Shown here: positions 8,049-15,452 of the stretch, in pieces
How positions within the stretch are numbered: position 1 is the stretch's first letter
How the letters are laid out: every line of letters starts with the position of its first letter
Source of the DNA: Bacillus sp. FJAT-27445
GTDB lineage: Bacteria; Bacillota; Bacilli; Bacillales; Cytobacillaceae
DNA: 64,000 bases
Direction: 5' to 3'
Assembly: GCF_001510665.1 (NCBI RefSeq)
Contig: NZ_LMTI01000005.1
Location: 356,583 to 420,582 of the forward strand
Notes under the pieces: model-generated
What the model was told of the DNA's origin: nothing
Database searches by the model: none
Seen by the model: the letters and a program-made list of their open reading frames with translations, nothing else
Translations under genes and position numbers: made by a program

Positions 8049-9200
8049 TTGAATAATAAAGACATCAGCACCGTACGCAAGCAATTTAAAATAGACAATG
8101 AACGCCTGAATATCACGGAAATTTTCAATGTATATGTAAAAAAGGAAACATCGGAAATCTATCATATGGAAAGCCACCCATTTGGGATGCTGGAACAGTT
8201 CCAGCAAGAGCTGTTTATGGATAACTTTAAGAAGGTTGTGGCAGGGCAGCTGGATTCCAAGCTGTTTAATTTGAAATTCAGACGCGGGGAGGAAGGCGGC
8301 ACCCAGACCATTCTTTACGACAGCTTGCATGCTTCTGAATCAGAAGGCTGGCAGGAGGCGATGCTTGCCGTTGTCGCCAAATTGTTCGACGGCCTGTTTT
8401 ACGAAATGGATACGGTTGTCACATTCATCCGCGGTGAATTCAGGGTTCCAACGAGAATGAGGAGTGCGGATTCCGAAGAGGGCGGCGATGATGAAGTATT
8501 TTCCCATAAGTTCATTCTTTGCAGCCTGAACCGGACCGACCAGCCGAAGTCCGCGCTCATATTTGATTACATTGAGAAGGCGTTCAAGGCAAGCAGTGCG
8601 GTTGATCCAATCATAAACCTGTCATCGCCAATGTTTGGCTTCCTTTTCCCGACATTCACCCAGGGGACGGCTGATGTGAATCATATCCTCTATTCTGCAG
8701 GAAAGCCGAATCAGCCTTCGCCGCATTTTGTTGAACATGTGCTATCGTGCGAACCAATCAATACAGCCAAAGAAGAGAAAGACAATTTTGAACAAGTCCT
8801 ACAGAGTTTGATTGGTGAAAAGGTGGAAACGGATGTACTCGGAAACATTTATACTGAAATCAACAAAGTCGTTGAAGAATCAGAGGAAATGGAAGCGCCG
8901 ATGCTGGATTACCACGATGTCGAACGGATCCTAGCTGATAGCGGCGTGAAGGACGTTACATCGGAAAAAGTTGAATTCGCCTTCAAAAATGTCCTCGACA
9001 ATGAAAAAAAAGAAATTAAGGCAACTAGCCTTGTTCCGAAAACGATAAAAATCAATACGAAGGTTGCAACCGTGACAATCAGCCCTGAAGACTTGAAAAA
9101 CGTTCGGTACGTGACCATCAACGGAAAACGCTGCCTGCTGCTAGAAGTGGAAGAAGATGCAGTTGTGGAAGGATTCCAGTTGGAGAATGTATCACTATAA
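8049..9200 (+). CDS. DUF4317 domain-containing protein
   Basis: A 383-residue cytosolic protein recognised as DUF4317 by its opening (NKDISTVRKQFKIDNERLNITEIF) split across a basic helix and beta segment, and by the central FDYIEKAFKASSAVDPIIN region. The C-terminal third is acidic with repeated VEESEEMEAP-like stretches and ends in a small beta domain. The start is TTG with GAGAGGAG 6-7 nt upstream; no Met alternative is better placed. It is preceded by a likely sigma-A promoter and followed by a hairpin terminator, so it is monocistronic. No function is established for the family to my knowledge. Confidence 0.8.
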   Translation: MNNKDISTVRKQFKIDNERLNITEIFNVYVKKETSEIYHMESHPFGMLEQFQQELFMDNFKKVVAGQLDSKLFNLKFRRGEEGGTQTILYDSLHASESEGWQEAMLAVVAKLFDGLFYEMDTVVTFIRGEFRVPTRMRSADSEEGGDDEVFSHKFILCSLNRTDQPKSALIFDYIEKAFKASSAVDPIINLSSPMFGFLFPTFTQGTADVNHILYSAGKPNQPSPHFVEHVLSCEPINTAKEEKDNFEQVLQSLIGEKVETDVLGNIYTEINKVVEESEEMEAPMLDYHDVERILADSGVKDVTSEKVEFAFKNVLDNEKKEIKATSLVPKTIKINTKVATVTISPEDLKNVRYVTINGKRCLLLEVEEDAVVEGFQLENVSL

Positions 9201-9214
9201 ATGCGAACACAACC

Positions 9215-9256
9215 GAAAAAGCATGCCTATCCTTCGGCGGAATGGGCATGCTTTTT
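9215..9256 (+). terminator. Intrinsic terminator
   Basis: AAAAAGCATGCC pairs with GGGCATGCTTTTT around a 16-nt loop containing a TTCGGCGG segment; T-run at the 3' side. It closes the DUF4317 gene. Confidence 0.75.
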
Positions 9257-9362
9257 CAATGTAGAAGTGTTGAGGATTCAGAGGGAGGAGCTTAAATTTA
9301 AAGCACTTTCTATTAACATAATGGACATTCGTCATATCATGATTAAGATGAATGGATCAAGC

Positions 9363-9881
9363 TCAGTTTTTAAGCCGACTATTTCTAAGCGCTGATCTTA
9401 CAAACGCAGTTTTGTCATCGGCATATTGATGCTTATCATGCTTATTTTTACCAGAAAGCCAGATCTTCAAATTTTCATAATCAATACGGGCATCTTCATG
9501 ACTTCGCAAGTAGTCCCTGAATTGGAGCTGTTCGATTAAATACTTGTTTCCCTTTTCGTACATATGAATTTGGTGGGTTCGTGGCTCGCCTTTGTTGAAA
9601 TAATGCCGGTCCGGCAGCACATTTGTACCTCTATACCGATAACCCAATGCCTCCAGTGCGGAAACACAATGTAAGCCATCATCGAAATGCTCGAGTTCAA
9701 TCGCAATATCGATGATTGGTTTTGCGCTTAACTGCGGTACCGCCGTGCTCCCGATATGATGGACCGCTATGATGTATTGTCCAATATTTTCTTCGATCAG
9801 AACTTTCTCTTTTAAAAACTCTTCTCCCCAATCATGCGTCCAGGGAACGAGGAAAACCTCTCCGCGCGGTAAACCTAGCAT
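9363..9881 (-). CDS. GrpB family protein (UPF0157, nucleotidyltransferase-like)
   Basis: Encodes 172 residues from the ATG at 9881, chosen because AAGGAGAT sits 6 nt upstream; a further in-frame ATG nine codons earlier has no such site. The HHIGSTAVP and KPIIDIAI motifs (about residues 40-60) are the GrpB hallmarks, resembling the GS-x-DxD face of nucleotidyltransferases, and the later HQIHMYEKG segment is also typical. The biochemical activity of this family is not settled. It is monocistronic. A second, divergent GrpB gene occurs near 60 kb. Confidence 0.85.
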   Translation of the reverse strand: MLGLPRGEVFLVPWTHDWGEEFLKEKVLIEENIGQYIIAVHHIGSTAVPQLSAKPIIDIAIELEHFDDGLHCVSALEALGYRYRGTNVLPDRHYFNKGEPRTHQIHMYEKGNKYLIEQLQFRDYLRSHEDARIDYENLKIWLSGKNKHDKHQYADDKTAFVRSALRNSRLKN

Positions 9882-10074
9882 TGTTCCATCTCCTTTTCCA
9901 AAATTCAATTTGTGACTTATACATTGTAGACATTCTTCATTACAGTAGAGGAGTGTTTCTAAGTACCAATACCTAAAATGCTTATTTTTGTATGTCTTTT
10001 TTAGTAAAAATAAAAAAGGAAGGTGAATCTTAGAAATCTTAGGTTTGCGGTTTTATGAGACACATTAGAATAAT

Positions 10075-10470
10075 TTAAGGCAAGTTTAGTTGCCACGAAA
10101 CTCCGAATCGGTCATTTAACCAACCAAACTTTTTACTAAAACCATAATTGTTTAATGGCATAAGTTCTTGTCCACCTTCACGTAGTTTCCCATAAAGATT
10201 GTCAAGTTCTTCTTCAGTATCACAAGTGACAAAGATTGAAAAAGAAGGTGTAAAAGTGAATTGATGTTTTATATAACTGTCAATACACATAAATTCTTGC
10301 CCTTTTAATCTAAAAGCAGCCTGTTTTACGGTGCCTTCTGGTCCAGCTTCATTAGCACCATATCTAACAATGCTTGTAATTTGAGAGTCCTCAACGATGG
10401 ATGTATAGAAATCCATCGCTTCTTCTGCGTTTCCTTCTTGAAACATTAAAAAAGTTGATACCCTTTCCAT
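10075..10470 (-). CDS. VOC superfamily protein (PhnB/YxeI-like glyoxalase fold)
   Basis: A 131-residue protein opening with STFLMFQEGNAEEAMDFYTSI, the usual first strand-helix of the PhnB-like 3-demethylubiquinone-methyltransferase group, and closing with KFGWLNDRFGVSWQL, its usual C-terminal strand. This fold forms a metal-binding barrel used by glyoxalases, resistance proteins and dioxygenases. The metal residues are not obvious here, so it may not be an enzyme. An AGGAGGTATTTAAG ribosome binding site precedes the ATG. The gene is AT-rich compared with flanking genes. Substrate unknown. Confidence 0.8.
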   Translation of the reverse strand: MERVSTFLMFQEGNAEEAMDFYTSIVEDSQITSIVRYGANEAGPEGTVKQAAFRLKGQEFMCIDSYIKHQFTFTPSFSIFVTCDTEEELDNLYGKLREGGQELMPLNNYGFSKKFGWLNDRFGVSWQLNLP

Positions 10471-10592
10471 TCTTAAATACCTCCTGATTATATGTACTAA
10501 ATTTATTATAGTTGATTTTGGTTTGTACTAAACCCCCTGATTAATGTAATAACGCTCTTGTCTTTCTAACATTCACTTCAATGAGAAGAAAA

Positions 10593-11411
10593 TCAAAAAT
10601 CCATTAACAAATCTTTTCCCTCAACGAATGGCGGATAAATGTCGGGATGAAGGATGTGTGCGATTTGCGCCAAGCCGTTCAGCAATAGGGGAGAGGGCCT
10701 GCAATACAGTGGTTCATCGAGTACGTACAGATGTTTGTTTTTAATTGCCTCAATTTTTTCCCAGCCCGGCCGTTTCAGGATGACCGTTGGATTGACCTTC
10801 TGTTTGTGGACGCCGACCCATACCACACAAATCACGTCCGGATTCCGTTCCTTTACTTCATCCCAATCCGTTTGCACGCTTGCTTCAGGCCTGTCTTCAA
10901 AAACATTCCGCCCGCCAGCGAGCCTGCTGATTTCTGTCAGCCAGTTCGCGGCGCCTGGTGTGAAAACCGGCTTTGCCCACCACTCCCAGTACAGGGTTTT
11001 CGGCGTCTCTACCTTCCGGCTAAAAGTTTCATAGAGAGCGAGAATCCGGTTGAATTTTTCAAAAAGCTGTTCAGCCTTTTCGGTTGTATTCGTAACCTGG
11101 CCGACAAACAGAATACAGTCGCCGACCTCCTTCAAAGTTTTTGGATTCGGAACAATCACATAAGGAATATTCCGCTTATCTAATTCCTCGATGTTGCGTT
11201 CCATTCCCGGGACGGATAGGGAGGCTAAAACCAAATCAGGCTGGAGTGCTTCAACCTTATCCATGTCGATGTTCAAATCAGGTCCAAGACGGGGCAAACC
11301 ATTGATTTCTTCGGGCCAATCGGAAAAATCATCCACACCTATGAGTGATGGCGTCAACCCCAAGTAAGCCGCCAGCTCGGTATTGCTCGGACAAATGGAA
11401 ATTAGTTTCAT
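10593..11411 (-). CDS. BtuF/FhuD-like metal-cofactor binding protein lacking a signal peptide
   Basis: Encodes 272 residues starting MKLISICPSNTELAAYLGL, the first lobe motif of cobalamin/iron-siderophore binding proteins (PF01497), followed by DKVEALQPDLVLAS and a second lobe with RLAGGRNVF. Unlike exported relatives it has no signal peptide or lipobox Cys, so it is predicted cytosolic. No permease or ATPase lies nearby. The start has GAGGGGGCGAT 5 nt upstream. A 13-bp perfect inverted repeat next to a TATAAT box lies 24 bp upstream and may be an operator. It could bind corrinoid or act as a cytosolic sensor; that is inference. Confidence 0.75.
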   Translation of the reverse strand: MKLISICPSNTELAAYLGLTPSLIGVDDFSDWPEEINGLPRLGPDLNIDMDKVEALQPDLVLASLSVPGMERNIEELDKRNIPYVIVPNPKTLKEVGDCILFVGQVTNTTEKAEQLFEKFNRILALYETFSRKVETPKTLYWEWWAKPVFTPGAANWLTEISRLAGGRNVFEDRPEASVQTDWDEVKERNPDVICVVWVGVHKQKVNPTVILKRPGWEKIEAIKNKHLYVLDEPLYCRPSPLLLNGLAQIAHILHPDIYPPFVEGKDLLMDF

Positions 11412-11434
11412 GGCAATCGCCCCCTCAAAGATTC

Positions 11435-11447
11435 TGGTCTATGACCA
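11435..11447. promoter_or_regulatory. Inverted repeat beside a minus-strand -10 box
   Basis: TGGTCTATGACCA is a perfect 13-bp palindrome. It abuts TATAAT read on the minus strand (11447-11452), so it lies over the likely transcription start of the BtuF-like gene. It could be an operator; no regulator is identified. Confidence 0.35.
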
Positions 11448-11628
11448 TTATAGTAAAATCGCTTCCTGTTAGCGAAAGGTTAGTCATTTTAAAGGAAAAG
11501 CAAGCGGATTAGTCGAAAATAAACCATTAGGCAAAAACCAACATTATCACCTGATTCAAATGAGCACGGAAGAACAGGAAAGCCTGGTTCACAGTTGATA
11601 GACTGTGTTTAAGAGGAGGGGGTTGCGC

Positions 11629-12489
11629 ATGGAGGGCCTTCAAAGGATGCTGGACAGCATCGACTATATGGAACAGAATTTAGACAACAATCTATTGATT
11701 GAAGACATTGCGGCAGTGGCCTGTATGTCTAAGTTTCACTTTCAACGGATGTTCAGTATGTTGACTGGTTATACCGTAAGTGAATATATCCGAAACCGGC
11801 GTCTTACGTTAGCCGCACAGGAGGTGGTTAACTCGAAGACCAAGGTGATTGATGTTGCCATGAAGTACGGATACGAAAGCCCGGAATCTTTTACAAAAGC
11901 ATTTCGGAGAATTCATGGAATCAGCCCATCGGATGCCAAGAAAAACAGCCAAACCTTGAAGGCGTACCCAAGGCTCTCTTTTCAAATTCAGTTGAAGGGT
12001 GATGTGGAAATGGATTATAGGATTGTGGAAAAAGAAGCGTTTAACGTAGTTGGGAAAAGTATTCGGACATCCACCATTGGTGGGGAAAACAGCCGGAATA
12101 TACCTGCTTTCTGGGTTGAATCGAACCAGAATGGCTTGTCCAAGGAACTCGTGAAAAACTGCGGGCCGCTTGGATTAATCGGGGTCTGCATGGACTTTGA
12201 TAAGGAGCAAGAGAACTTAACCTACTTGATCTGCGCAGAAAAAAATATCAGCCAACTTCCGGAAGATTGGGAGGAAAGGCAGATTCCATCTGCATCGTGG
12301 GCGGTCTTTCCGGTGCAAGGCGCAATGCCTGCCGCAATACAAAAGGTATGGGGCAGAATTTATTCCGAATGGTTCCCGGCAACCGGATATGAGCATGCCG
12401 GAGGGCCGGAAATGGAGGTTTACTGCAGCCCAACAGACCCTTACTCGGATGATTATTACAGTGAAATTTGGATCCCGATTAAAAAATAA
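11629..12489 (+). CDS. AraC-family regulator with C-terminal GyrI/Cass2-like effector domain
   Basis: Encodes 286 residues from the ATG at 11629, with AAGAGGAGGG 8 nt upstream. The N-terminal ~100 residues carry the double helix-turn-helix of AraC/XylS (IEDIAAVACMSKFHFQRMF, then VIDVAMKYGYESPESFTKAF). The C-terminal ~150 residues start VEMDYRIVEKEAFNVVGKSI and end in YYSEIWIPIKK, the integron-associated effector-binding (Cass2/GyrI-like) domain that binds small cationic compounds in related regulators such as Rob. It probably activates drug or stress genes; the target is not evident from the neighbours. The broken nucleotidyltransferase gene follows 27 bp downstream. Confidence 0.88.
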   Translation: MEGLQRMLDSIDYMEQNLDNNLLIEDIAAVACMSKFHFQRMFSMLTGYTVSEYIRNRRLTLAAQEVVNSKTKVIDVAMKYGYESPESFTKAFRRIHGISPSDAKKNSQTLKAYPRLSFQIQLKGDVEMDYRIVEKEAFNVVGKSIRTSTIGGENSRNIPAFWVESNQNGLSKELVKNCGPLGLIGVCMDFDKEQENLTYLICAEKNISQLPEDWEERQIPSASWAVFPVQGAMPAAIQKVWGRIYSEWFPATGYEHAGGPEMEVYCSPTDPYSDDYYSEIWIPIKK

Positions 12490-12516
12490 TAGTTACAGTG
12501 GCAACGAGGTGGTTTA

Positions 12517-13327
12517 ATGGATGTCAAAGATATCATAGCTGATATTACCAATCGTTTAAAACGTATTTCAGGTATCTCGGCCATCGTCCTTGGGGGGTCC
12601 CGAGCTAAAGGCACGCATACACCAAATTCAGATATTGATATTGGCATTTATTATGAATCTGCGAATGACCTTGATATTGACGCATTGCAAAAGTTGGCAA
12701 CGGAAATTGACGATCACCACCGTGAAAATATCATGACGGGGATGGCTTAAAGTTCATAACGTTTCGCTGGACCTACTTTATCGAGACCTAAACCTTGTTT
12801 CCAAAACGATGGATGCGTGTCTTAACGGAAACATAACCATCGATTATTATCCTGGACACCCCCACGGTTTTGTGAATAGCATTTATGTAGGTGAAATAGC
12901 TACCTGTAAAATTATATGGGATTCTAAAAATATCGTTTCCGGGTTAAAAGAAAGAACAAGACCCTTCTCTGAAAATTTTAAAAAGGGAACGGTATATAAA
13001 TTTTTATGGGAGGCTTCCTTTTCCCTTGAAGCAGCAAAGAAAGCTGTCTATAGGGAAGACGTTGCGTACATTGCCGGTTGTTTCTTTCGGAGTGTTTCTT
13101 GCCTGAACCAAGTAATATTTGCGGTTAACGAACACTACTGTACAAATGAAAAAGGGGCTGTCGATTTAATTAGTTCATTTAGGTTTGCTCCGCCTCATTA
13201 TAAGGAAAGGGTCAGTGAAGTTTTTGAAATGATTGCACCCGAACAAGTCCGATTTGCAGAGGCTATTCATAAGCTTTATAAAATAATTAAAGAAACTGAA
13301 GAACTTTCTATCAATGTAACTGGCTAG
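12517..13327 (+). pseudogene. Nucleotidyltransferase-domain protein broken by deletion/frameshift
   Basis: The first 77 codons encode an N-terminal nucleotidyltransferase fold with the signature VLGGSRAKGTHTPNSDIDIG (GGSRA...D-x-D). This frame ends at a TAA at 12748. The protein clearly continues one frame over from about 12735, reading GWLKVHNVSLDLLYRDLN and on to 13327 without further damage. Relatives, as I recall them, have some 8-10 extra residues around this junction, so a ~30-nt deletion that is not a multiple of three is the simplest explanation. The AACGAGGTGG ribosome binding site is intact. The C-terminal helical part could only be made by re-initiation at the ATG at 12809. Confidence 0.75.
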
Positions 13328-13337
13328 TTAGAGAAAA

Positions 13338-13376
13338 TAAAAACCCTTTAAGGCAAAAGAACCTTAAAGGGTTTTT
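13338..13376 (+). terminator. Intrinsic terminator
   Basis: AAAAACCCTTTAAGG pairs with CCTTAAAGGGTTTTT around an 8-nt loop. A-run and T-run allow use on both strands; it lies between the broken nucleotidyltransferase and the convergent small gene. Confidence 0.8.
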
Positions 13377-13434
13377 GATGTAGCAAAAAGGTTAAAACCA
13401 AGGACTAATTTCCGATATATTTCTTGATTCTATT

Positions 13435-13593
13435 TTATAGTTTCACTGTGGCATACCACTCTTCCTTGGCTGCCTTCTCATTTTCCAGCATTTCCACAAG
13501 AGACTCAACCGTTTTCATGATTGATTCATGCGTCACGTCGCGGCCTAGAATAGCACTGGCTCTGTTAATTAATTCTTCTTTATTTGTTTTCAT
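13435..13593 (-). CDS. Small hypothetical protein, 52 aa
   Basis: An open frame from ATG at 13593 to TAA at 13435, with GGAAAGG about 8 nt upstream of the start. The product is charged and helical, beginning MKTNKEELINRASAILG and containing SIMKTVESLVEMLENEKAAKEEW, so it is probably a soluble two-helix protein. No membrane segment or Cys pair is present. It converges on the terminator at 13338-13376. I do not recognise the family; the ribosome binding site and the clean frame are the support. Confidence 0.55.
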   Translation of the reverse strand: MKTNKEELINRASAILGRDVTHESIMKTVESLVEMLENEKAAKEEWYATVKL

Positions 13594-13791
13594 AGTTTCT
13601 ACCTTTCCATTCATATTGAATCGTAATATGCCATGGCTGCCAACTCAATATTCACTTAACAATTACATCTGCCAACAACTCTGAATGCAGAAAGTATCCT
13701 GCATTCAAATGAAAATTAATTCCCTGTCAGTATTATTGATGATTATTTAAAATAAATCAAGGTAAATTTCGACTATTTTCGACTGTTTCCT

Positions 13792-14055
13792 TTAATTATT
13801 TGTGGACAAAACCTCTTCAAGGTCAGTAATTAACTGCCGCAGTTCATCCTGGGTTAACCAAATAGGCATTTGGTCATTAAGGGTAATAATTTGCCCTTCG
13901 GCTTCGTGCTCATGCGATTTTAAATAGCGGTAGATGCTCGTTAACTGGTTTTCATTTAGAACCGATTGGGTGTTCAAATTTTTCACCTTTTGCAAGGAAA
14001 ATTCATTCATTGATGGATCGAATTCACCAGAAATGATGGAACCCTCTATAATCAT
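13792..14055 (-). CDS. Hypothetical protein, 87 aa
   Basis: Short acidic protein starting MIIEGSIISGEFDPSMNEF and ending in a predicted amphipathic helix (WLTQDELRQLITDLEEVLS). AAAGGGG lies 6 nt before the ATG, which supports expression. There are no transmembrane segments or recognisable catalytic motif. Between it and the previous small gene (13594-13791) there is only a GAATGCAG/CTGCATTC hairpin at 13683-13706. Function not recognised. Confidence 0.6.
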   Translation of the reverse strand: MIIEGSIISGEFDPSMNEFSLQKVKNLNTQSVLNENQLTSIYRYLKSHEHEAEGQIITLNDQMPIWLTQDELRQLITDLEEVLSTNN

Positions 14056-14218
14056 CGTTTCGCCCCTTTTTCAATTTGGGTTAGTTTTACCCTATGGGAA
14101 AGGAACAATGCTAAGTATATGGAAAATAAAAGCCTTCCATCTTGGTCCGTACTAAGCATTTTTGGTGTAAAATCCACGCCTAGCCCCTATACTATTAAGA
14201 AAGATTGGAGGGATTAGT

Positions 14219-14917
14219 ATGCAAATTGAAATGTGGACAGATTTTGCCTGACCATTCTGCTATATTGGCAAAAGGCGTCTGGAGGACGCCATTCAGAAGA
14301 TTGGTCAACCAATAGAAGTAACGTACCGGTGCTTCGAGCTCGATCCGAATGCGGACCGGGATATTAAAGAGAATATGTATGAAATGTTGGCGAGAAAATA
14401 CGGGATGAGCATTGCCCAGGCAAAAGCAAATTCTGACAACGTGGTAAGGATGGCGAAGGAAGTCGGACTTGAGTACAATATGGATACAATGATATTGACC
14501 AACACTTTTGACGCCCACCGTTTGACGATGTTTGCCAAGACAAAGGGTTTAATGAAAGAAATGACTGAAAGAATTCTTCACGCCTATTTTACTGAGTCGA
14601 AACATATTGGCGACCATGAAACATTGACGGAATTGGCAGTGGAAGTGGGACTCGACCGGGAAGAAGTGGCAAAGATGCTTGCTAGCGGTGACATGGCCAA
14701 CGAGGTCCGTGCCGATGAGCAAGCGGCGCAGCAGTATCGCATTTCCGGAGTCCCATTTTTCCTTATTAATAAAAAGTACGCAATTTCCGGTGCACAGCCA
14801 ACCGAAGCGTTTGTCCAGGCATTGGAAAAAGTACTTGCGGAAGATCAAATCGTCGTTTTAAACAACCTGGATGGGGACATGTGTGATGACGATGGCTGCG
14901 AAATTCCGAAAAAGTAG
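14219..14917 (+). CDS. DsbA-family (FrnE-like) thiol oxidoreductase with in-frame TGA at the first active-site Cys: candidate selenoprotein
   Basis: From the ATG at 14219 (GGAGGG ribosome binding site 6 nt upstream) the frame reads MQIEMWTDFA, then TGA at 14249-14251, then PFCYIGKRRLEDA, and stays open to TAA at 14917. FrnE-type DsbA proteins have CPFC here, so TGA replaces exactly the first, nucleophilic Cys (codon 11); Cys14 is kept. The rest is intact: the helical insertion, the cis-Pro loop SGVPFFLIN, and a C-terminal DMCDDDGC tail. If TGA is decoded as selenocysteine the product is 232 residues with a U-P-F-C site. A hairpin starts at the TGA. The alternative is a nonsense mutation or sequencing error, leaving only re-initiation at 14375, which would lack the active site. 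Confidence 0.75.
14249..14307 (+). promoter_or_regulatory. Candidate bacterial SECIS hairpin after in-frame UGA
   Basis: Outer stem UGACCA (14249-14254) with UGGUCA (14302-14307), a 3-nt bulge, UUCUG with CAGAA, an internal loop, then a perfect 6-bp upper stem GGCGUC (14274-14279) / GACGCC (14285-14290) closing a UGGAG loop. The loop starts 28 nt after the UGA and has G at its second position, within the 16-37 nt window and loop-G rule used to predict bacterial SECIS elements. It is coding sequence, so chance pairing is possible. Confidence 0.4.
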
Positions 14918-14963
14918 TCTTTTGGACAGGGTATTACACTTTTCACAGGATTAAGACGCTTCC

Positions 14964-15056
14964 AAAGACTGATTCCTCGTAAAAACTTGAATGAATCAGT
15001 CTTTAAAATTCAGCTAAAGACCGATTAGTCGTTAAAACTTGATTGAATTGGTCTTT
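14964..15056. repeat. Doublet of 41-bp palindromic repeats (locus B, 52-bp period)
   Basis: Units 14964-15004 and 15016-15056 each start AAAGACYGATT and end with the complement AATYRGTCTTT; within each, the ends pair over 11-12 bp. Interiors share TCGTNAAAACTTGA. Unit starts are exactly 52 bp apart. They sit between the DsbA-like gene and the TPP riboswitch. Same family as loci A and C. Confidence 0.75.
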
Positions 15057-15148
15057 ATTAGTCCATTACAAATTACTGATACCAGTCTCTTTTCTAGACG
15101 AATCAACGTTTTTCCTATATAGTAATGGTGACAATTGAAGCTTGGAAA

Positions 15149-15238
15149 TGTAGGGGAGCCGGTGTTGCCGGCTGAGATAGTATCCACAGATGCTGACCCT
15201 TTTACCTGATCTGGTTAGTACCAGCGTAGGGAACATCT
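15149..15238 (+). promoter_or_regulatory. TPP riboswitch (THI element)
   Basis: The conserved core is present: GGGGAGCC at the 5' side, GGCTGAGA, and ACCTGATCTGGTTAGTACC followed by AGCGTAGGGAA. It lies about 215 nt upstream of the thiamine-precursor transporter operon and is followed by a hairpin with a T-run, consistent with TPP-triggered transcription termination. An upstream TATAGT (about 15117) may be the -10 box. Confidence 0.92.
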
Positions 15239-15273
15239 TCTAGTAGACGTTTTACGCCTATTATGGATTTTTA

Positions 15274-15304
15274 TGCGCTCGGGATAACCCATGCGCTTTT
15301 TTAT
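15274..15304 (+). terminator. Riboswitch expression-platform terminator
   Basis: GCGC-TC-GGG with CCC-AT-GCGC around an ATAA loop, followed by a TTTTTT tract. The stem is imperfect in the middle. Its position 36 nt after the aptamer fits a TPP-controlled terminator. Confidence 0.55.
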
Positions 15305-15452
15305 TTGGCTAAGTTTTTCAAGGCAGATTTTTACCAAAATCAGCTTGTTAGTAAAAATATAAATCCAACTAGCCTATATGTACATACATTTCTTAACCCG
15401 ACCATCTTTTCCGCCTTCATTGTCAAATAATTAAGGATGAGAGGGAAAAATC

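Noticed and set aside
9201-9395. Frame of 64 codons after the DUF4317 gene
   Set aside because: It runs through the intrinsic terminator and overlaps the convergent GrpB gene; no ribosome binding site.
12248-12647. Minus-strand frames within the AraC gene and across its end
   Set aside because: Shadows of the strongly supported plus-strand AraC gene; no motifs.
14964-15056. CRISPR-like repeat-spacer array (also at 2423-2516, 35501-35593, 47050-47192)
   Set aside because: Only two or three units per site, units are palindromic over their full length with 10-11 bp gaps, repeats are imperfect, and no cas gene is present.
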